Positions 18,997-28,321 of a stretch of 64,000 nt of DNA are shown here, one piece after another. How positions within the stretch are numbered: position 1 is the first letter of the stretch; each line of letters begins with the position of its first letter. Location: positions 1-64,000 of the forward strand of contig NZ_CABPSP010000007.1 of NCBI RefSeq assembly GCF_902459765.1, given 5' to 3'. Position numbers and translations under genes: made by a program. Source of the DNA: Pandoraea anapnoica (GTDB taxonomy: Bacteria > Pseudomonadota > Gammaproteobacteria > Burkholderiales > Burkholderiaceae). The notes under the pieces were generated by a model. That model was not told the DNA's origin. It worked only from the letters and a program-made list of their open reading frames with translations, and made no database searches.

Positions 18997-20970
18997 ATGG
19001 TGAAGTCGTTGAAGGGACGAGTCGCGGCGGCGACAGCACTCGTCTCGATGATATTGATCGTCGGATTGGCCGTCGGGATCGAGTTTTTCGTCTATGGAGA
19101 GTTGCGTAACTCGATGCAGGCGCAGCTCGACACGCACGTTAAGCTCGCAGCCGATCAGCTTGACGACAAGCTGCGCGCCAAATTCATTGAACTGCACCGC
19201 ATGGCGCGCAATATCGGCGACCCGGCTGCCATGACGCCCGCGCAGTTCGAGACCTTCGTGGGGCGCTCGGTGTCGATGCCGGAGACGTTCAATACGATCT
19301 TTGTGGCCGCGCCCGACGGTCATCTGTTCTACGACTCCACCTTCGCTGCAACCCCGATCAATATCGCCGATCGCGACTATTTCCGGCAGTTGCTGGCGGG
19401 CGCGCCGCAATCGGCGTCCAGCGTGATCGCGGGCAAGATCACCGCCTCACCGGGTATTGTCCTCGCGGTGCCTGTCACGAACGCGCAGGGCAAGCTGATC
19501 GCCGTCGTCGGTGGCGCGGTCAATCTGTTGCGTCAGAACTTCATCGTCGATCTCGCCAGCAACAGTGTCGGTGAGACAGGGCGCTACTGCCTGATCACGA
19601 ACGAGAATCCGCCGCGCTATGTCATTCAAGCGGACGTCACCAAGATTCTTACGCCCGTCGGCCCGGTGCAGACGATGTGCGGCGTGCGCGACTCCGGTTC
19701 GAACGACATCGTCCACATGCATCCGCTGGTGGCGCGCGCCCCGATGACGACAACCGGTTGGAACGTTGTGGCAGTGCTGCCCGGTGCGGAGGCGTTCGAT
19801 CCGATTTCTCACGTTCGGCGTCAGGTGGTGCTACTGGCCATCGCCGCGATCGGCATTGCTGCGCTCGTGATGTGGTGGGTGGCGCGGCGCTTGCTGCGTC
19901 CGCTCGACACGCTGCGCGATTTGGTCGAGCGCAGCGCAGGCGACATGCGCGCGGTGCAATCGCTGCCCGTGCAGCGTGCCGACGAAATCGGGGCGCTCGC
20001 GAACACGTTCCGCACCATGATGGAGCAACTGAGCGAACGTACGGAAGCGCTTGAGATGTCGCGTGAAGCGGCGCGCGCGAACGTGCGACGGATGCAGGAA
20101 GTGGCGGACCGCGTGCCGTATCTCGTAGCGTTTCTGGACGGCGGCGAGCGGTTTGCCTTCGTGAACCGCGCATGCGAGGTGCGGCTGCGGCGTTCGCGAG
20201 AGCGCATTCTTGGCGTGACGGCGCACGAGTTGCTCGGGCCGTCGCTGTATCGCGAGTTCACGCCGCATCTCACCCGCGCCTTCGCTGGCGAGGCGGCCAC
20301 GTTTATCTGGGACTTCGGTGAAGACACGGCCTATCGATGCTTCGAAGTGAGTTATCAGCCGGAATGGGCGACGCATAACGTGCTGGCCGGCGTACATGTG
20401 TTCGTGCGAGACATCACCGTCGAGCGCTCTAACGAACGGCGCTGGCGTCGCGAGTCGCATACGGACCATCTGACGGGGCTGCTCAATCGCAAGGGCTTCG
20501 ATCAGGCGTTGTCGGGTGCGGTGCGTCGCGCGCGTGAAGGGGCGGGCGCGCAGGCGCTACTCTTCGTCGATCTGGATCGCTTCAAGCTGGTCAACGATAC
20601 CTGGGGCCATTCGCTGGGCGACGAGTTGCTTCGGCGTCTCGCCAAACGATTGCTCGCGAGCGTGCACGAGGGGGATGTGATTGCCCGCTTCGGGGGCGAC
20701 GAATTCGCCGTGATCATGCGCGATGTGCAGGACTTGCTCGACGTCGAGCGCGCGGCGATGGCCATTCTCGATGCCGCGTCGCGTCCGATGATGCTCTCGG
20801 TTGGCGAAGTGTCAGTGGGCGCTTGCGTCGGCGTGGCGATGGTCGCGCGCAACGAGGACAAGACGCCCGACATGTTGTTCGAAGCGGCCGATCGCGCCCT
20901 CTACGAGGCGAAGCACGGCGGACGTGGGCGGTTCGTCCTCAGCAACGGCGACGCGGAACGCGCGCCGTAA
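18997..20970 (+). CDS. Membrane diguanylate cyclase (dCACHE-HAMP-PAS-GGDEF)
   Basis: 657 residues. A first membrane helix (about 10-30) and a second (about 275-297) flank a periplasmic Cache-like sensor domain. A HAMP segment (ARRLLRPLDTLRDLVE) and a PAS domain (about 355-480) follow, then a C-terminal GGDEF domain with RFGGDEFAVIM near residue 566. The active GGDEF is intact, so it should make cyclic di-GMP from GTP. The inhibitory I-site position five residues before GGDEF reads HEGD rather than RxxD, so product inhibition is probably lost. No EAL domain. A LuxR-type gene follows. Confidence 0.93.
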   Translation: MVKSLKGRVAAATALVSMILIVGLAVGIEFFVYGELRNSMQAQLDTHVKLAADQLDDKLRAKFIELHRMARNIGDPAAMTPAQFETFVGRSVSMPETFNTIFVAAPDGHLFYDSTFAATPINIADRDYFRQLLAGAPQSASSVIAGKITASPGIVLAVPVTNAQGKLIAVVGGAVNLLRQNFIVDLASNSVGETGRYCLITNENPPRYVIQADVTKILTPVGPVQTMCGVRDSGSNDIVHMHPLVARAPMTTTGWNVVAVLPGAEAFDPISHVRRQVVLLAIAAIGIAALVMWWVARRLLRPLDTLRDLVERSAGDMRAVQSLPVQRADEIGALANTFRTMMEQLSERTEALEMSREAARANVRRMQEVADRVPYLVAFLDGGERFAFVNRACEVRLRRSRERILGVTAHELLGPSLYREFTPHLTRAFAGEAATFIWDFGEDTAYRCFEVSYQPEWATHNVLAGVHVFVRDITVERSNERRWRRESHTDHLTGLLNRKGFDQALSGAVRRAREGAGAQALLFVDLDRFKLVNDTWGHSLGDELLRRLAKRLLASVHEGDVIARFGGDEFAVIMRDVQDLLDVERAAMAILDAASRPMMLSVGEVSVGACVGVAMVARNEDKTPDMLFEAADRALYEAKHGGRGRFVLSNGDAERAP

Positions 20971-21220
20971 GCGGGTGCCGTAAGCGGGCGCTCACTGGGG
21001 GTGGCGCGCCGTTGCGTCGACCGTTGTCCTGCATTAGACGCAGGCAATCGAAACTGCGGCAGCGATCATCTTCCCTGAAGTTACGAGCGTGAATGTCTGA
21101 CGCACAATGAGCGACGCCCGTCGTCGGCGATGCGCTCGGTGGCTGTTCTCGACGCCGCTGCCGGTCGGGTGTGGGGAAGTCTTCAGGAGGTTTCGAAAGT
21201 CTTCGTAAAAGGAGGCGGGC

Positions 21221-21619
21221 ATGAAACTGGAAAGCGGACGAGGCCGTGCAGTCACGCGGGCGGCTTCCGAAGCAGGGTGGCGCGACGCCGGCCGGACAAG
21301 CAAGGCGGCCGGTGAGGGTGCGCGCCATGATCCACCGCGGGCCTTGCATCGCAGACCACGAACGCGCTCGGAGACCGACGCGCGGGGCAATGATGCGAGA
21401 CATTGCAGTCTGTCGGTTCGTGAAAACGAAGTGTTTCATATGCTGGTCGACGGCCTGGCCGTCAACGAGGTCGCCCACGCGTTGCACCTGAGCGAGCGGA
21501 CGGTTGCATCACACGTCGCCCATATTCTGGATAAGCTCGCGCTTGGCGACAGCGCGGAACTGATCGGCTACGCCATCCGGCACGGTCTGATCGATGAAGG
21601 GAGCGAGGGCGTCGCCTGA
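21221..21619 (+). CDS. Small LuxR-type HTH protein without receiver domain
   Basis: 132 residues. The start is supported by a near-perfect AAAAGGAGG site. Residues about 64-128 form a GerE/LuxR-type helix-turn-helix: LSVRENEVFHMLVDG, then AHALHLSERTVASHVAHIL and a closing helix with YAIRHGLI. The first 60 residues are Arg/Ala/Gly-rich and look disordered, with no receiver or autoinducer domain. It lies 250 bases after a diguanylate cyclase and may regulate, or be regulated with, it. Target genes are unknown. Confidence 0.75.
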   Translation: MKLESGRGRAVTRAASEAGWRDAGRTSKAAGEGARHDPPRALHRRPRTRSETDARGNDARHCSLSVRENEVFHMLVDGLAVNEVAHALHLSERTVASHVAHILDKLALGDSAELIGYAIRHGLIDEGSEGVA

Positions 21620-22089
21620 GGCGTATTCGGTGCGAAGCAGGTCCTCACATGGCAAGTCAACCCGGCGCGTCGCGAACGGTCGTCATGATCGTTGCGGCGC
21701 GCCCGTCACATGGGGGCCTGCGAAGCGCATCCCTGGCGCTTCATGATCGTTGCGGCGCGCCCGTCACATGGGGGCCTGCGAAGCGCATCCCTGGCGCTTG
21801 CGTTGGTGCTCGCGCTGCCTTCGGTTAGTTCGACATCGCTTCCCACGTCCCGATTAATTCGGAATGGCTTGGCCGTCGCGCCGCGCGTGCATTCATAGCC
21901 GACGCGATTGTGCAGTCGATGATATGGTGCAGGCTCGACAAAATTTTCACGGAAGGTGTGTGTCATGACAGAAGAGCTGCGCGCGAAGCGTCGGTCCGAC
22001 TGTCTGCGCGTCACCATCGACACCCCAACCAGAAGGGGCGGCGCTTTGCCTGCGTGGCGAGACCGCTCCAGGAATCGAGGACAGACACG
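21620..22089. other. Intergenic region with tandem duplication
   Basis: About 470 bases between the LuxR-type gene and the quinone oxidoreductase gene. It holds the 58-base tandem repeat at 21683-21798. A frame open from 21910 runs into the oxidoreductase, but the family start is at 22090, so I treat this part as non-coding. Confidence 0.5.
21683..21798. repeat. 58-base exact tandem duplication
   Basis: Positions 21683-21740 are repeated exactly at 21741-21798, both starting tcatgatcgttgcggcgc and ending in ctggcgct. The unit is not a multiple of three, so it is not a coding repeat. It probably arose by slippage or unequal recombination. Confidence 0.95.
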
Positions 22090-23103
22090 ATGAAGGCCAT
22101 CGAGATCACTCAGTACGGCGCACCGGAAGTGCTCAAGCTCACCGAGCGGGCGCGCCCCGAACTCAAGCCGGGCGAAGTGCTCATCAAGGTGAGCGCCTCG
22201 GGCGTGAACCGTCCGGACGTGCTCCAGCGCATCGGGCAGTACCCGGTCCCGCCGGGCGCATCGGACCTGCCGGGGCTGGAAGTCGCGGGCGAAATTGTGG
22301 AAGGCGCACAAGGTGTGCTTGAAGGCACCGACAACCGCTGGGGTCTGAAGATCGGCTCGCGAGTGTGTGCGCTGGTGCAGGGCGGCGGTTACGCCGAGTA
22401 CTGCACCGCGCCGCTGGCGCAGGTGCTGCCGGTGCCTGATGGGTTGTCGGATGTCGAGGCGGCATCGTTGCCTGAGACGTTCTTCACGGTCTGGAGCAAT
22501 GTGTTCGATCGTGCGCGTCTCGGCGAAACCGAAGCGGGGGACAAGGAAACGCTGCTGGTGCAGGGCGGCACGAGCGGGATCGGCGTGACGGCGATTCAAC
22601 TGGCCGTCGCACTCGGCCATCGCGTGTTCGCCACCGCAGGCTCCGAAGACAAGGCGCGTGCCTGCGAGACGCTCGGCGCAGAGCGCGGCATCAACTACAA
22701 GACCGAAGACTTCGTCGCCGTGACGAAGGAACTCACCAAGGACCGCGGCGTGGACGTCGTGCTCGATATGGTGGGCGGCGATTATTTGCCGCGCGAGGTG
22801 CAGGCGCTGGCCTTTGACGGACGTATTGCCATCATCGCGCTGCTCGGCGGTAGCAAGGCGACGCTGGATATGGGGGCGCTGCTGCGTCGCCGACTCACCG
22901 TGACGGGCTCGACGCTGCGTCCGCGCTCGGTGGCCTTCAAGGCGGCCATCGCCAAGAACCTGCACGACAAGGTCTGGCCGTTGCTCGCCGCAGGCAAGAT
23001 TCGTCCCGTGATTTATCAGACGTTTCCGGCCGAACAGGCGGACAAGGCGCATGCGTTGATGGAAACGAGCACGCACGTCGGCAAGATCGTGCTGACTTGG
23101 TAA
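22090..23103 (+). CDS. NAD(P)H:quinone oxidoreductase, zinc-less MDR family
   Basis: 337 residues from the ATG at 22090, where the family sequence begins (MKAIEITQYGAPEVL). It is a medium-chain dehydrogenase/reductase of the PIG3 / QOR type that reduces quinones with NADPH in the cytosol. Zinc-ligand residues are absent, as expected. The GroES-like N-terminal half contains VNRPDVLQR; the nucleotide-binding site is LVQGGTSGIGVTAIQLA near residue 155. Followed by tpiA. Confidence 0.92.
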   Translation: MKAIEITQYGAPEVLKLTERARPELKPGEVLIKVSASGVNRPDVLQRIGQYPVPPGASDLPGLEVAGEIVEGAQGVLEGTDNRWGLKIGSRVCALVQGGGYAEYCTAPLAQVLPVPDGLSDVEAASLPETFFTVWSNVFDRARLGETEAGDKETLLVQGGTSGIGVTAIQLAVALGHRVFATAGSEDKARACETLGAERGINYKTEDFVAVTKELTKDRGVDVVLDMVGGDYLPREVQALAFDGRIAIIALLGGSKATLDMGALLRRRLTVTGSTLRPRSVAFKAAIAKNLHDKVWPLLAAGKIRPVIYQTFPAEQADKAHALMETSTHVGKIVLTW

Positions 23104-23261
23104 GCACGTTCTGTTCGATTCGCCGGGCCCGATGCTGCGAATCCGCGTGAATGCCCCATTTCATGCGGTTTCGCGCGTTGTAAAACCAGCGAAATTGACC
23201 CCTATGCCCCGGACGCACTAGAATGAGAGGTTTTTCGTCTATACGCATTGGGGGATAAGGC

Positions 23262-24062
23262 GTGACAACTGGTACCGCAGCTTCGGCTCGCACCATCAGC
23301 CGTAAGGCTGGCAAGCTCGTCGTGGGCAATTGGAAACTGCACGGCAGTCTGGCCGGCAATGGGGCGCTGCTGGGCGACCTGCTGGCTTCGCCTGTGCTGA
23401 GTGCGCCGGGCGTGACCGCGGCCGTTTGTGTGCCGTTCCCTTATCTCGCGCAATGTCAGACCCGTCTCTCGGGGCAGGTGCTGGGCTTCGGTGCGCAGGA
23501 CGTATCGGCGCAAGTGAACGGCGCGTTCACCGGCGAAGTCGCTGCGCAGATGATCGCCGAGTTCGGCGCGAAGTTCGTGATCGTCGGTCACTCGGAGCGT
23601 CGCGCGTATCACGGCGAGACGGATGCGAGCGTGGCGGCCAAGACGCTGCGCGTGCTCGATGCTGGTATGACGCCGATCGTGTGCATCGGAGAAACGCTGG
23701 CCGAGCGCGAAGCGGGTGAGACGACGGCCGTCGTCACGCGACAGCTTGAAACGGTACTCGCGGCACTGACGGTCGAGCAGGCTACGCAGATCGTTGTTGC
23801 CTACGAACCGGTCTGGGCGATCGGCACGGGCAAGACGGCGACTTCGGCGCAAGCGCAGGAAGTGCATGCGCATCTGCGTTCGCTGCTGCGTGCGAAGGGT
23901 GAAGCGGTTGTGGATGTGGCGGTGTTGTATGGCGGCAGTGTGAAGCCGGACAACGCGGCCGAACTGTTCTCGATGGCGGACGTCGACGGGGGGCTGATCG
24001 GCGGTGCGGCATTGAAGGCAGCAGATTTTCTGGCGATTTGCGAGGCAGGTCTGTCGCGCTGA
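23262..24062 (+). CDS. tpiA: Triosephosphate isomerase
   Basis: 266 residues from a GTG start. TpiA interconverts dihydroxyacetone phosphate and glyceraldehyde 3-phosphate. The active residues are visible: Lys in VGNWKLHGS, His in [12 protein letters not shown], Glu in [13 protein letters not shown], and the phosphate-binding YGGSVKPDN. The N-terminal 20 residues extend beyond the E. coli start. secG follows 100 bases later, the usual tpiA-secG-tRNA-Leu-nuo order in this group of bacteria. Confidence 0.97.
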   Translation: MTTGTAASARTISRKAGKLVVGNWKLHGSLAGNGALLGDLLASPVLSAPGVTAAVCVPFPYLAQCQTRLSGQVLGFGAQDVSAQVNGAFTGEVAAQMIAEFGAKFVIVGHSERRAYHGETDASVAAKTLRVLDAGMTPIVCIGETLAEREAGETTAVVTRQLETVLAALTVEQATQIVVAYEPVWAIGTGKTATSAQAQEVHAHLRSLLRAKGEAVVDVAVLYGGSVKPDNAAELFSMADVDGGLIGGAALKAADFLAICEAGLSR

Positions 24063-24162
24063 TGCCAATACCGTTTGTTGTAACGGTATGAAATAGTCAT
24101 GACGCAGTGCATCAATTTCGCTGCGAATCGGATGAATTGGATTCTTCTATACGGGTGGTGAG

Positions 24163-24531
24163 ATGGGGTTGTTGAAAACGTTGTTGATCGTGGTGCAGGT
24201 GCTTTCCGCGCTGGGCATCATCGGTCTGGTGTTGTTGCAGCATGGCAAGGGCGCCGACATGGGCGCGGCATTCGGCAGCGGTTCGTCGGGTAGTCTTTTC
24301 GGTGCATCGGGCTCGGCCAACTTCCTGTCGCGCACCACGGCTGCACTGGCTGCAGTGTTCTTCGTGACCACGCTGGGCCTGACTTATATGGGTTCGTACA
24401 AGCCGGCATCAAACATCGGTGTCCTTGGTAATTTGCCTGCGGCGACTGCGCCGGCAACGGCTTCCGCATCCGCTGCAGCAAGTGCTCCGGCACCCGCTTC
24501 GGCTGCGAATCCGCAAGACGTGCCGAAGTAA
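24163..24531 (+). CDS. secG: Preprotein translocase subunit SecG
   Basis: 122 residues. SecG is the small subunit of the SecYEG channel and helps SecA-driven export. Two membrane helices are visible (about 2-22 and 53-75) joined by the conserved LLQHGKGADMGAAFG loop with SGSLFGASG. A flexible Ala/Pro/Ser tail ends the protein. Its position between tpiA and tRNA-Leu matches the usual order. Confidence 0.95.
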   Translation: MGLLKTLLIVVQVLSALGIIGLVLLQHGKGADMGAAFGSGSSGSLFGASGSANFLSRTTAALAAVFFVTTLGLTYMGSYKPASNIGVLGNLPAATAPATASASAAASAPAPASAANPQDVPK

Positions 24532-24595
24532 TTCGCATTGCGTTTGTGACAAGTAATACGTTGTAAAGAAAGTTGAAAAAAAATCGATTTGTGCG

Positions 24596-24624
24596 TTGAA
24601 CAAAATGCCGAAGAGCGCTAATAT
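24596..24624 (+). promoter_or_regulatory. Sigma70 promoter for tRNA-Leu (and probably nuo)
   Basis: A -35 box TTGAAC (24596-24601) and a -10 box TAATAT (24619-24624) are separated by 17 bases, close to the consensus. They stand about 50 bases before the tRNA gene and no other strong promoter is seen before nuoA. Confidence 0.7.
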
Positions 24625-24673
24625 AGCGGTCTTGAAGCGATTCGTAAGTGACAGCGGATTGCAGACTATGAAT

Positions 24674-24758
24674 GCCGACGTGGTGAAATTGGTAGACACG
24701 CTATCTTGAGGGGGTAGTGGCGAAAGCTGTGCGAGTTCGAGTCTCGCCGTCGGCACCA
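24674..24758 (+). tRNA. tRNA-Leu (anticodon GAG)
   Basis: 85 bases. The acceptor arms gccgacg and cgtcggc pair, discriminator A and an encoded CCA end the gene. The anticodon stem CUAUC/GGUAG encloses a loop with GAG at 24708-24710, reading CUC and CUU. A variable arm (tggcgaaagctg region) and the T arm gcgagttcgagtctcgc complete a long-variable-arm class II tRNA, as expected for leucine. Confidence 0.95.
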
Positions 24759-24888
24759 CAGTTCTACGATGCCAGCCTTGCGTTTATGCTTTGGCTGGCA
24801 TTTTATTTTGTGCTCACCGTTCATCCGCTTTCCGGTCCCCACACCATCGACGAGAGCGGTTCTTTGAACTAACCGAAAGAGGGTAGAG

Positions 24889-25248
24889 TTGAACCTCGGA
24901 ACCTATTATCCCGTCCTGCTGTTTCTTTTGGTAGGTGGCGGTCTTGGGGCGGTCCTGATTGGCGTCGGTAAATTCCTCGGCCCCAACAATCCCGACAGCG
25001 AAAAACTCTCTCCGTACGAGTGCGGCTTCGAGGCTTTCGAAGACGCGCGCATGAAGTTCGATGTGCGCTACTATCTCGTCGCCATCCTTTTCATCCTTTT
25101 CGATCTCGAAACGGCATTTCTGTTTCCGTGGGGCGTCGCCCTGCGCGATATCGGCTGGGTGGGCTTTATCTCCATGATGGGTTTCCTGCTTGAACTGCTC
25201 GTCGGTTTTGTCTTCCTGTGGAAGCGCGGTGCGCTCGACTGGGAATAA
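24889..25248 (+). CDS. nuoA: NADH-quinone oxidoreductase subunit A
   Basis: 119 residues from a TTG start with a GAGGG site upstream. NuoA is a membrane subunit of proton-pumping complex I, next to the quinone pocket. Three hydrophobic helices are visible, with the conserved loop [24 protein letters not shown] split here into [14 protein letters not shown] and [12 protein letters not shown], and [10 protein letters not shown]. First of 14 consecutive nuo genes (nuoA to nuoN), which follow the normal order without gaps in the set. Confidence 0.96.
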   Translation: MNLGTYYPVLLFLLVGGGLGAVLIGVGKFLGPNNPDSEKLSPYECGFEAFEDARMKFDVRYYLVAILFILFDLETAFLFPWGVALRDIGWVGFISMMGFLLELLVGFVFLWKRGALDWE

Positions 25249-25296
25249 GACCGTCAACGTAATTGGCAGCATTGCAGAAGGATTCAGGGTAAGCAT

Positions 25297-25776
25297 ATGA
25301 GCATCGAAGGGGTTTTGCGCGAAGGGTTCGTCACCACCACGGCTGACAAACTCATCAACTGGACGCGTACGGGTTCGCTTTGGCCGATGACGTTCGGTCT
25401 CGCGTGCTGTGCGGTCGAAATGATGCACGCCGGCGCGGCGCGTTACGATCTGGACCGGTTTGGCGTGGTGTTCCGCCCCAGCCCGCGTCAGTCGGACGTG
25501 ATGATCGTGGCCGGTACGCTGTGCAACAAGATGGCGCCCGCGCTGCGCAAGGTCTACGACCAGATGGCCGAGCCGCGCTGGGTGATCTCGATGGGGTCGT
25601 GCGCCAACGGCGGCGGCTACTATCACTATTCCTACTCGGTGGTGCGCGGTTGCGATCGCATCGTGCCGGTCGACGTCTACGTGCCGGGCTGTCCGCCGAC
25701 GGCCGAGGCGCTGGTCTACGGCATCATCCAGTTGCAGTCGAAGATCAAGCGGACTGCGACGATCGCGCGTAAATAA
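25297..25776 (+). CDS. nuoB: NADH-quinone oxidoreductase subunit B
   Basis: 159 residues. NuoB carries the N2 iron-sulfur cluster that passes electrons to quinone. The four cluster cysteines are visible in [11 protein letters not shown] (tandem Cys), the Cys in GSCANGG and the Cys in [10 protein letters not shown]. It starts with a typical [11 protein letters not shown] segment and sits between nuoA and nuoC. Confidence 0.97.
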   Translation: MSIEGVLREGFVTTTADKLINWTRTGSLWPMTFGLACCAVEMMHAGAARYDLDRFGVVFRPSPRQSDVMIVAGTLCNKMAPALRKVYDQMAEPRWVISMGSCANGGGYYHYSYSVVRGCDRIVPVDVYVPGCPPTAEALVYGIIQLQSKIKRTATIARK

Positions 25777-25788
25777 CCGCTACCGCCC

Positions 25789-26388
25789 ATGTCTACACTA
25801 GAAAAACTCAAGACCACCCTGCAAAACGTGCTTGGCCCGCGGGCCGAGCAGTTGGTGGAAGCCCTCGACGAGCTCACGCTCACCGTCAAGGCTAGCGACT
25901 ATCTCGAAGTGGCGCGTACGCTGCGCGATCATCCCGAGCTGAAGTTCGAGCAACTGATGGACGTTGCCGGTCTCGACTATTCGGCTTACGGCGATGGTGC
26001 TTACGACGGTCCGCGTTATGCCGCTGTGTCGCATCTGCTCTCGCTCACCCACAACTGGCGTCTGCGTGTGCGCGTGTTCGCACCGGAAGATGATCTGCCG
26101 GTCGTGGCATCGTTGATCGATCTGTGGAGCTCGGCCGACTGGTTCGAGCGCGAAGCATTCGATCTGGTCGGCATCGTGTTCGAAGGTCACCCGGACCTGC
26201 GCCGTATTCTCACGGACTACGGCTTCATCGGTCACCCGTTCCGCAAGGACTTCCCGACGTCGGGTTATGTCGAGATGCGTTACGACCCGGAGCAGAAGCG
26301 TGTGATCTATCAGCCGGTGACGATCGAGCCGCGCGAAATTACGCCGCGCATCATCCGCGAAGAGCATTACGCCGGTCTGAAACATTAA
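25789..26388 (+). CDS. nuoC: NADH-quinone oxidoreductase subunit C
   Basis: 199 residues. NuoC is a 30-kDa-type peripheral subunit that helps hold NuoD. The signature ERE(A/S)FDLVGI is visible as [20 protein letters not shown] and ends with [15 protein letters not shown]. It is a separate gene, not fused to nuoD as in some enterobacteria. Confidence 0.96.
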   Translation: MSTLEKLKTTLQNVLGPRAEQLVEALDELTLTVKASDYLEVARTLRDHPELKFEQLMDVAGLDYSAYGDGAYDGPRYAAVSHLLSLTHNWRLRVRVFAPEDDLPVVASLIDLWSSADWFEREAFDLVGIVFEGHPDLRRILTDYGFIGHPFRKDFPTSGYVEMRYDPEQKRVIYQPVTIEPREITPRIIREEHYAGLKH

Positions 26389-26397
26389 GGTGGCCTT

Positions 26398-27651
26398 GTG
26401 GCAGACATCAAGAACTACACTCTGAACTTCGGTCCGCAGCACCCGGCAGCGCACGGCGTGCTGCGCCTGGTGCTCGAGCTGGACGGCGAAGTCATCCAGC
26501 GTGCCGATCCGCACATCGGCCTGTTGCACCGTGCGACCGAAAAACTCGCCGAATCGAAGACGTTCCTGCAATCCGTGCCGTACATGGATCGTCTCGATTA
26601 TGTGTCGATGATGTGCAATGAGCACGCATACGTCATGGCGATCGAAAAGCTGCTCGGCGTCGACGTGCCGATTCGCGCACAATACATCCGTGTGATGTTC
26701 GACGAGATCACGCGCGTGCTGAACCACCTGATGTGGATCGGCTCGCACGCCCTCGACGTGGGCGCGATGGCCGTGTTCCTGTACGCCTTCCGTGAGCGCG
26801 AAGATCTGTTCGACGTGTACGAAGCCGTTTCGGGTGCACGTATGCACGCGGCCTACTACCGTCCGGGCGGCGTGTATCGCGACCTGCCGGACACGATGCC
26901 GAAATATCGTGCGTCGAAGATTCACAACGAGCGCGCGATCAAGAAGATGAACGAAGCACGCGAAGGCTCGCTGCTCGACTTCATCGAAGATTTCGCCATC
27001 CGTTTCCCGAAGTGTGTCGACGAGTACGAAACGCTGCTCACCGACAACCGTATCTGGAAGCAGCGTCTGGTGGGTATCGGCGTGGTGTCGCCTGAGCGCG
27101 CGATGCAGCTCGGTTTCTCCGGCGCGATGCTGCGCGGTTCGGGCATTGCCTGGGACTTGCGCAAGAAGCAGCCGTACGAAGTGTACGACCGCCTCGATTT
27201 CGAAATTCCGGTGGGTAAGGAAGGCGATTGTTACGACCGTTATCTGGTGCGCGTGGAAGAAATGCGCCAGTCGGCCAGCCTGATCCGCCAGTGTGTGAAG
27301 TGGCTGCGTGAGAATCCGGGTCCGGTGATCACCGACAACCACAAGGTGGCTCCGCCGTCGCGCGTCGAAATGAAGTCGAACATGGAAGAGCTGATTCACC
27401 ACTTCAAGCTCTTCACGGAAGGCTTCCACGTGCCCGCCGGCGAGACGTATGCCGCTGTCGAGCACCCGAAGGGCGAGTTCGGTATCTATCTGGTGTCGGA
27501 CGGTGCAAACAAGCCGTATCGCCTGAAGATTCGTGCGCCGGGCTTTGCCCACCTTTCGGCGCTCAACGAGATGGCGAAGGGTCACATGATTGCCGATGCT
27601 GTGGCGATCATCGGTACCCAGGACATCGTGTTCGGCGAGATCGATCGCTAA
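26398..27651 (+). CDS. nuoD: NADH-quinone oxidoreductase subunit D
   Basis: 417 residues from a GTG start. This 49-kDa-type subunit forms the quinone-reduction pocket with NuoB. It opens with the conserved [14 protein letters not shown], contains the HIGLLHR motif and ends with DIVFGEIDR as usual. The gap to nuoE (169 bases) is the largest in the nuo cluster and contains a terminator-like hairpin. Confidence 0.97.
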   Translation: MADIKNYTLNFGPQHPAAHGVLRLVLELDGEVIQRADPHIGLLHRATEKLAESKTFLQSVPYMDRLDYVSMMCNEHAYVMAIEKLLGVDVPIRAQYIRVMFDEITRVLNHLMWIGSHALDVGAMAVFLYAFREREDLFDVYEAVSGARMHAAYYRPGGVYRDLPDTMPKYRASKIHNERAIKKMNEAREGSLLDFIEDFAIRFPKCVDEYETLLTDNRIWKQRLVGIGVVSPERAMQLGFSGAMLRGSGIAWDLRKKQPYEVYDRLDFEIPVGKEGDCYDRYLVRVEEMRQSASLIRQCVKWLRENPGPVITDNHKVAPPSRVEMKSNMEELIHHFKLFTEGFHVPAGETYAAVEHPKGEFGIYLVSDGANKPYRLKIRAPGFAHLSALNEMAKGHMIADAVAIIGTQDIVFGEIDR

Positions 27652-27657
27652 GTCGCA

Positions 27658-27688
27658 GCGGGCGCCTTGTGCGTCCGCGAGTTTTTTT
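27658..27688 (+). terminator. Terminator-like hairpin between nuoD and nuoE
   Basis: Arms gcgggcgc and gcgtccgc pair over eight bases with one G-U wobble around the loop cttgt, followed two bases later by a run of seven T. It lies a few bases after the nuoD stop inside the operon and could act as an attenuator that lowers distal expression. Confidence 0.55.
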
Positions 27689-27820
27689 CGGCAGGGTTTC
27701 GCAGGTCGATACCGTTGCCGTTCCAGTAGCCGTGCCAGTTGTGCGTGGGCAGTCGAAAAAATCGGCGCGCCCGCGCTGGCACGAGCGGGGATAACGTTTT
27801 AGAGAACAGTCGGATCGGAA

Positions 27821-28321
27821 ATGCTTTCTCCCGAAGCCCTGAAGAAAATCGACCGTGCCGTTGCCAAATACCCTGCCGAGCAGAAGCAGTCGGCAGTGAT
27901 GCACGCCCTTGCCGTAGCGCAGGTCGAAAAAGGCTGGTTGTCGCCCGAAGTGATGCAATTCGTGGCGGACTACCTCGAGATGCCCGCAGTCGCGGTGCAA
28001 GAGGTCGCAACCTTCTACACCATGTTCAACACGAGCCCGGTGGGCAAGTTCAAGTTGACCGTGTGCACGAACCTGCCTTGCCAGCTCACGCGTGGCGAAG
28101 AAATGGCCAAGTACCTGAAGGAGAAATTGGGCGTCGAGTATGGCGACATCACGCCCGACGGCCTCTTCACGGTCAAGGAAGGCGAGTGCATGGGCGCTTG
28201 TGGCGACGCTCCCGTCATGCTGGTGAATAACCATCGCATGTGCGGCTTCATGAACGAAGAAAAGGTCGACGCGCTCATCAACGAGCTGACGGCCAAGGGC
28301 GCTGCAGGAGAGAAAGCATGA
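27821..28321 (+). CDS. nuoE: NADH-quinone oxidoreductase subunit E
   Basis: 166 residues. The 24-kDa-type subunit with the N1a 2Fe-2S cluster in the NADH-oxidising module. Cluster cysteines are seen in CTNLPCQL and in [11 protein letters not shown]. The stop overlaps the start of nuoF (ATGA at 28318-28321), so the two are translationally coupled, in line with their tight pairing in the complex. Confidence 0.97.
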   Translation: MLSPEALKKIDRAVAKYPAEQKQSAVMHALAVAQVEKGWLSPEVMQFVADYLEMPAVAVQEVATFYTMFNTSPVGKFKLTVCTNLPCQLTRGEEMAKYLKEKLGVEYGDITPDGLFTVKEGECMGACGDAPVMLVNNHRMCGFMNEEKVDALINELTAKGAAGEKA

